A DNA stretch of 64,000 bases, from assembly GCF_026619435.1 (NCBI RefSeq), contig NZ_JAOVZQ010000001.1:3665501-3729500 (forward strand), in the 5' to 3' direction. Under the pieces are notes generated by a model, which saw only the letters and a program-made list of their open reading frames with translations, had not been told where the DNA came from and searched no databases. Origin of the DNA: Hoeflea ulvae (GTDB lineage: Bacteria > Pseudomonadota > Alphaproteobacteria > Rhizobiales > Rhizobiaceae). The position numbers and the translations under genes were made by a program. The first letter of the stretch is position 1, and each line of letters starts with the position of its first letter. This document shows positions 62,679 through 64,000 of this stretch, one piece after another.

Positions 62679-63674
62679 TTATCCGTTCGCCAGCCGCGCC
62701 AGCGCAATATAGGCAGGAATGCCGATGGTCAGGTTCATCGGGAATGTGATCCCCAGCGACAGGGTCAGATAGATCGAGGGCCTTGCCTCGGGAAGCGCAA
62801 GCCGCAAGGCCGCAGGCACGGCGATATAGGACGCCGAAGCGCCCAGAACCATCAGGATCGCCACACCACCCGTCGACAGGCCGATGGCAAGACCGGCGCC
62901 AAGCGCGAACACCGCCCCGACATAGGGCATCACCAGTCCGAACAGCACCAGCCCCGGGCTCATGTGCTTCCAGCCGGAGCGAATACCACGCCCGGCGACC
63001 GCGCCCATGTCGAGCAGGAACAGGCACAACACGCCCTTGAACGGATCGACGATGAAGGGGCCGATATCGGCAAGCCCCTTCGGGCCGGTCAGGAAACCGA
63101 TCACGAAGGAACCGATCAGCACCACGACGGAGGAGTTCAGCATCACCTCCGACAGCAGCCCTTCCTGGCGTGCGCCGGACCGGGCATTTGCGCCCGGGCG
63201 CGCGCCGCCGGCATGGGCCAGATAAAGCGCCACCAGAATCGCCGGCGTTTCCATCACCGCGGCAACCGCCACCAGATAGCCCTCGAACGACAGGCCTGCG
63301 ACCCGCAGCGCCTCGCTGGCTGCGACAAAGGTGACAATCGAGATCGAGCCGTAATGCGCAGCCACGGCAGCGCGGTCGACCCGGTCGAGCCGCGCCATCA
63401 CGCTCAACAGCGCAAAGGCCACTAGCGGTATCAGCGCCGAAAGCACGACCCCCGCCCCGAGCGCCAGCAGAATGTCGATCCCGAGCCCGTGCTCGGCCAC
63501 CGCAACCCCGCCCTTGAAGCCGATCGCCAGCATCAGATAGATCGACAGCGTCTTGGCCACCGCTTCGGGCAACGTCAGCTGCGAGCCGGCCATCGTGCCC
63601 AGAAAGCCGAGAGCAAAAAACAGCACCGCCGGTGACAAAAGGTTGGCGCTCGCCAGAGCCAGAATCTCGTTCAT
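62679..63674 (-). CDS. SbtA-type sodium-dependent bicarbonate transporter, 331 aa
   Basis: Ten hydrophobic segments with SPAVLFFALGFLGTMAGSQLTLPEAVAKTLSIYLMLAIGFKGG near the N-terminus (read as several helices), the SISIVTFVAASEALRVAG half and the repeated second half with LLFLLDMGAVAGRG-like residues (here LCLFLLDMGAVAGRG). The paired inverted halves are typical of SbtA. In cyanobacteria SbtA supplies bicarbonate to carboxysomes; none is present here, so it may feed anaplerotic carboxylation or pH control. Operon with the SbtB-like gene. Confidence 0.87.
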   Translation of the reverse strand: MNEILALASANLLSPAVLFFALGFLGTMAGSQLTLPEAVAKTLSIYLMLAIGFKGGVAVAEHGLGIDILLALGAGVVLSALIPLVAFALLSVMARLDRVDRAAVAAHYGSISIVTFVAASEALRVAGLSFEGYLVAVAAVMETPAILVALYLAHAGGARPGANARSGARQEGLLSEVMLNSSVVVLIGSFVIGFLTGPKGLADIGPFIVDPFKGVLCLFLLDMGAVAGRGIRSGWKHMSPGLVLFGLVMPYVGAVFALGAGLAIGLSTGGVAILMVLGASASYIAVPAALRLALPEARPSIYLTLSLGITFPMNLTIGIPAYIALARLANG

Positions 63675-63776
63675 CAGTTATCCAGCCCCGTTGCACCCGC
63701 TCCGACTGCCATCTAGATCAGCGCGGCCCCACTTGCCAGTGCGCAGAGCCGGAAACTTTCGTCGAAACCGGCACAG

Positions 63777-64000
63777 TCAGTTCTGCGCCGTGCGCCGCCT
63801 GAGAATATCGGCGAAAAACACAGCTGCATCATGCTGCCGGTCGCCCTCACGGGTGATCAGCCCGACGGCGCCCATGGTCGAACTGGTGTCGATCGGCAGT
63901 TCGACAAATTCGCCCGATGCGATTTCCGCCGCCACCACGCCGCGCGAGATGATCCAGATCGCGTTGGACGCGCGCAAAAAGGCGCGGCCGAAACTGTCCG
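63777..64000 (-). CDS. LysR-family regulator, C-terminal fragment cut by window edge
   Basis: The last 74 residues of a LysR substrate-binding domain: DSFGRAFLRASNAIWIISRG, AAEIASGEFVELPIDTS and AVGLITREGD. This ending resembles PcaQ/GbpR-like regulators. The DNA-binding part lies beyond the window. It is 102 bp upstream of the SbtA gene on the same strand, so it may or may not regulate it. Confidence 0.75.
   Translation of the reverse strand, partial: DSFGRAFLRASNAIWIISRGVVAAEIASGEFVELPIDTSSTMGAVGLITREGDRQHDAAVFFADILRRRTAQN

Noticed and set aside
1..64000. CRISPR arrays, rRNA genes, insertion sequences
   Set aside because: No regularly spaced direct repeats, no rRNA-like stretches, and no transposase-like proteins were seen on either strand.

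Overview
The window is chromosomal DNA from a high-GC alphaproteobacterium, most likely a marine or soil member of the Hyphomicrobiales (Rhizobiales), for example a Hoeflea-like Rhizobiaceae. The support is a paired, divergent Brucella Omp2-type porin locus, a rhizobial housekeeping order (rpoZ, rsh, DUF2062, acpS, lepB, rnc, era, recO), many ABC importers for polyamine- and amino-acid-like solutes, and BetI-type regulators. There is no rRNA, CRISPR array or clear insertion sequence. One tRNA-Ser(GCT) is present.

Layout. 1-4.5 kb: a truncated DUF2339 membrane protein, an MFS transporter and a PaaI-type thioesterase. 4.5-14.4 kb: core genes on the minus strand (recO to rpoZ, then dapA-smpB), with a plus-strand NYN protein. 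14.6-20 kb: a lytic transglycosylase, an alpha/beta hydrolase and a three-gene envelope unit (BON protein, 32-residue membrane protein, helix-hairpin-helix protein). 20.1-23.1 kb: two divergent near-identical porins. 23.2-25.8 kb: an integrase, tRNA-Ser and a MYG1 protein. 25.8-36.1 kb: a long minus-strand catabolic unit (ureohydrolase, polar amino acid importer without an ATPase, PotABCD-type importer, amidase) facing a LysR regulator and aminotransferase. 36.2-55.6 kb: a catabolic island with a Rieske oxygenase, class III aminotransferase, two PotABCD-type importers, a phosphoethanolamine-methyltransferase-like enzyme, two BetI-like repressors, two CrtI/PYROXD2-like flavoproteins and a GcvT-like protein. 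56-60.3 kb: an RND efflux pair. 60.7-64 kb: a ProC-like reductase, a DeoR/GlpR regulator, an SbtA bicarbonate transporter with an SbtB-type PII partner, and a truncated LysR gene.

Main observations. Five 14-bp imperfect palindromes fitting TGANYGNNCNNTCA (most fit TGANTGANCGNTCA) sit upstream of the transcription units of the 36-56 kb island, next to two BetI-like repressors. They suggest one coordinated regulon for uptake and demethylation or deamination of an N-methylated or polyamine-like compound. The substrate is unknown and the pathway is inference.

Caution. At least five genes (rpoZ, a PotD-type binding protein, the LysR 3' end, a PotB-type permease 5' end and a TetR 5' end) read as if one base had been gained or lost. 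Because a core gene is included, consensus sequence errors are at least as likely as real mutations.
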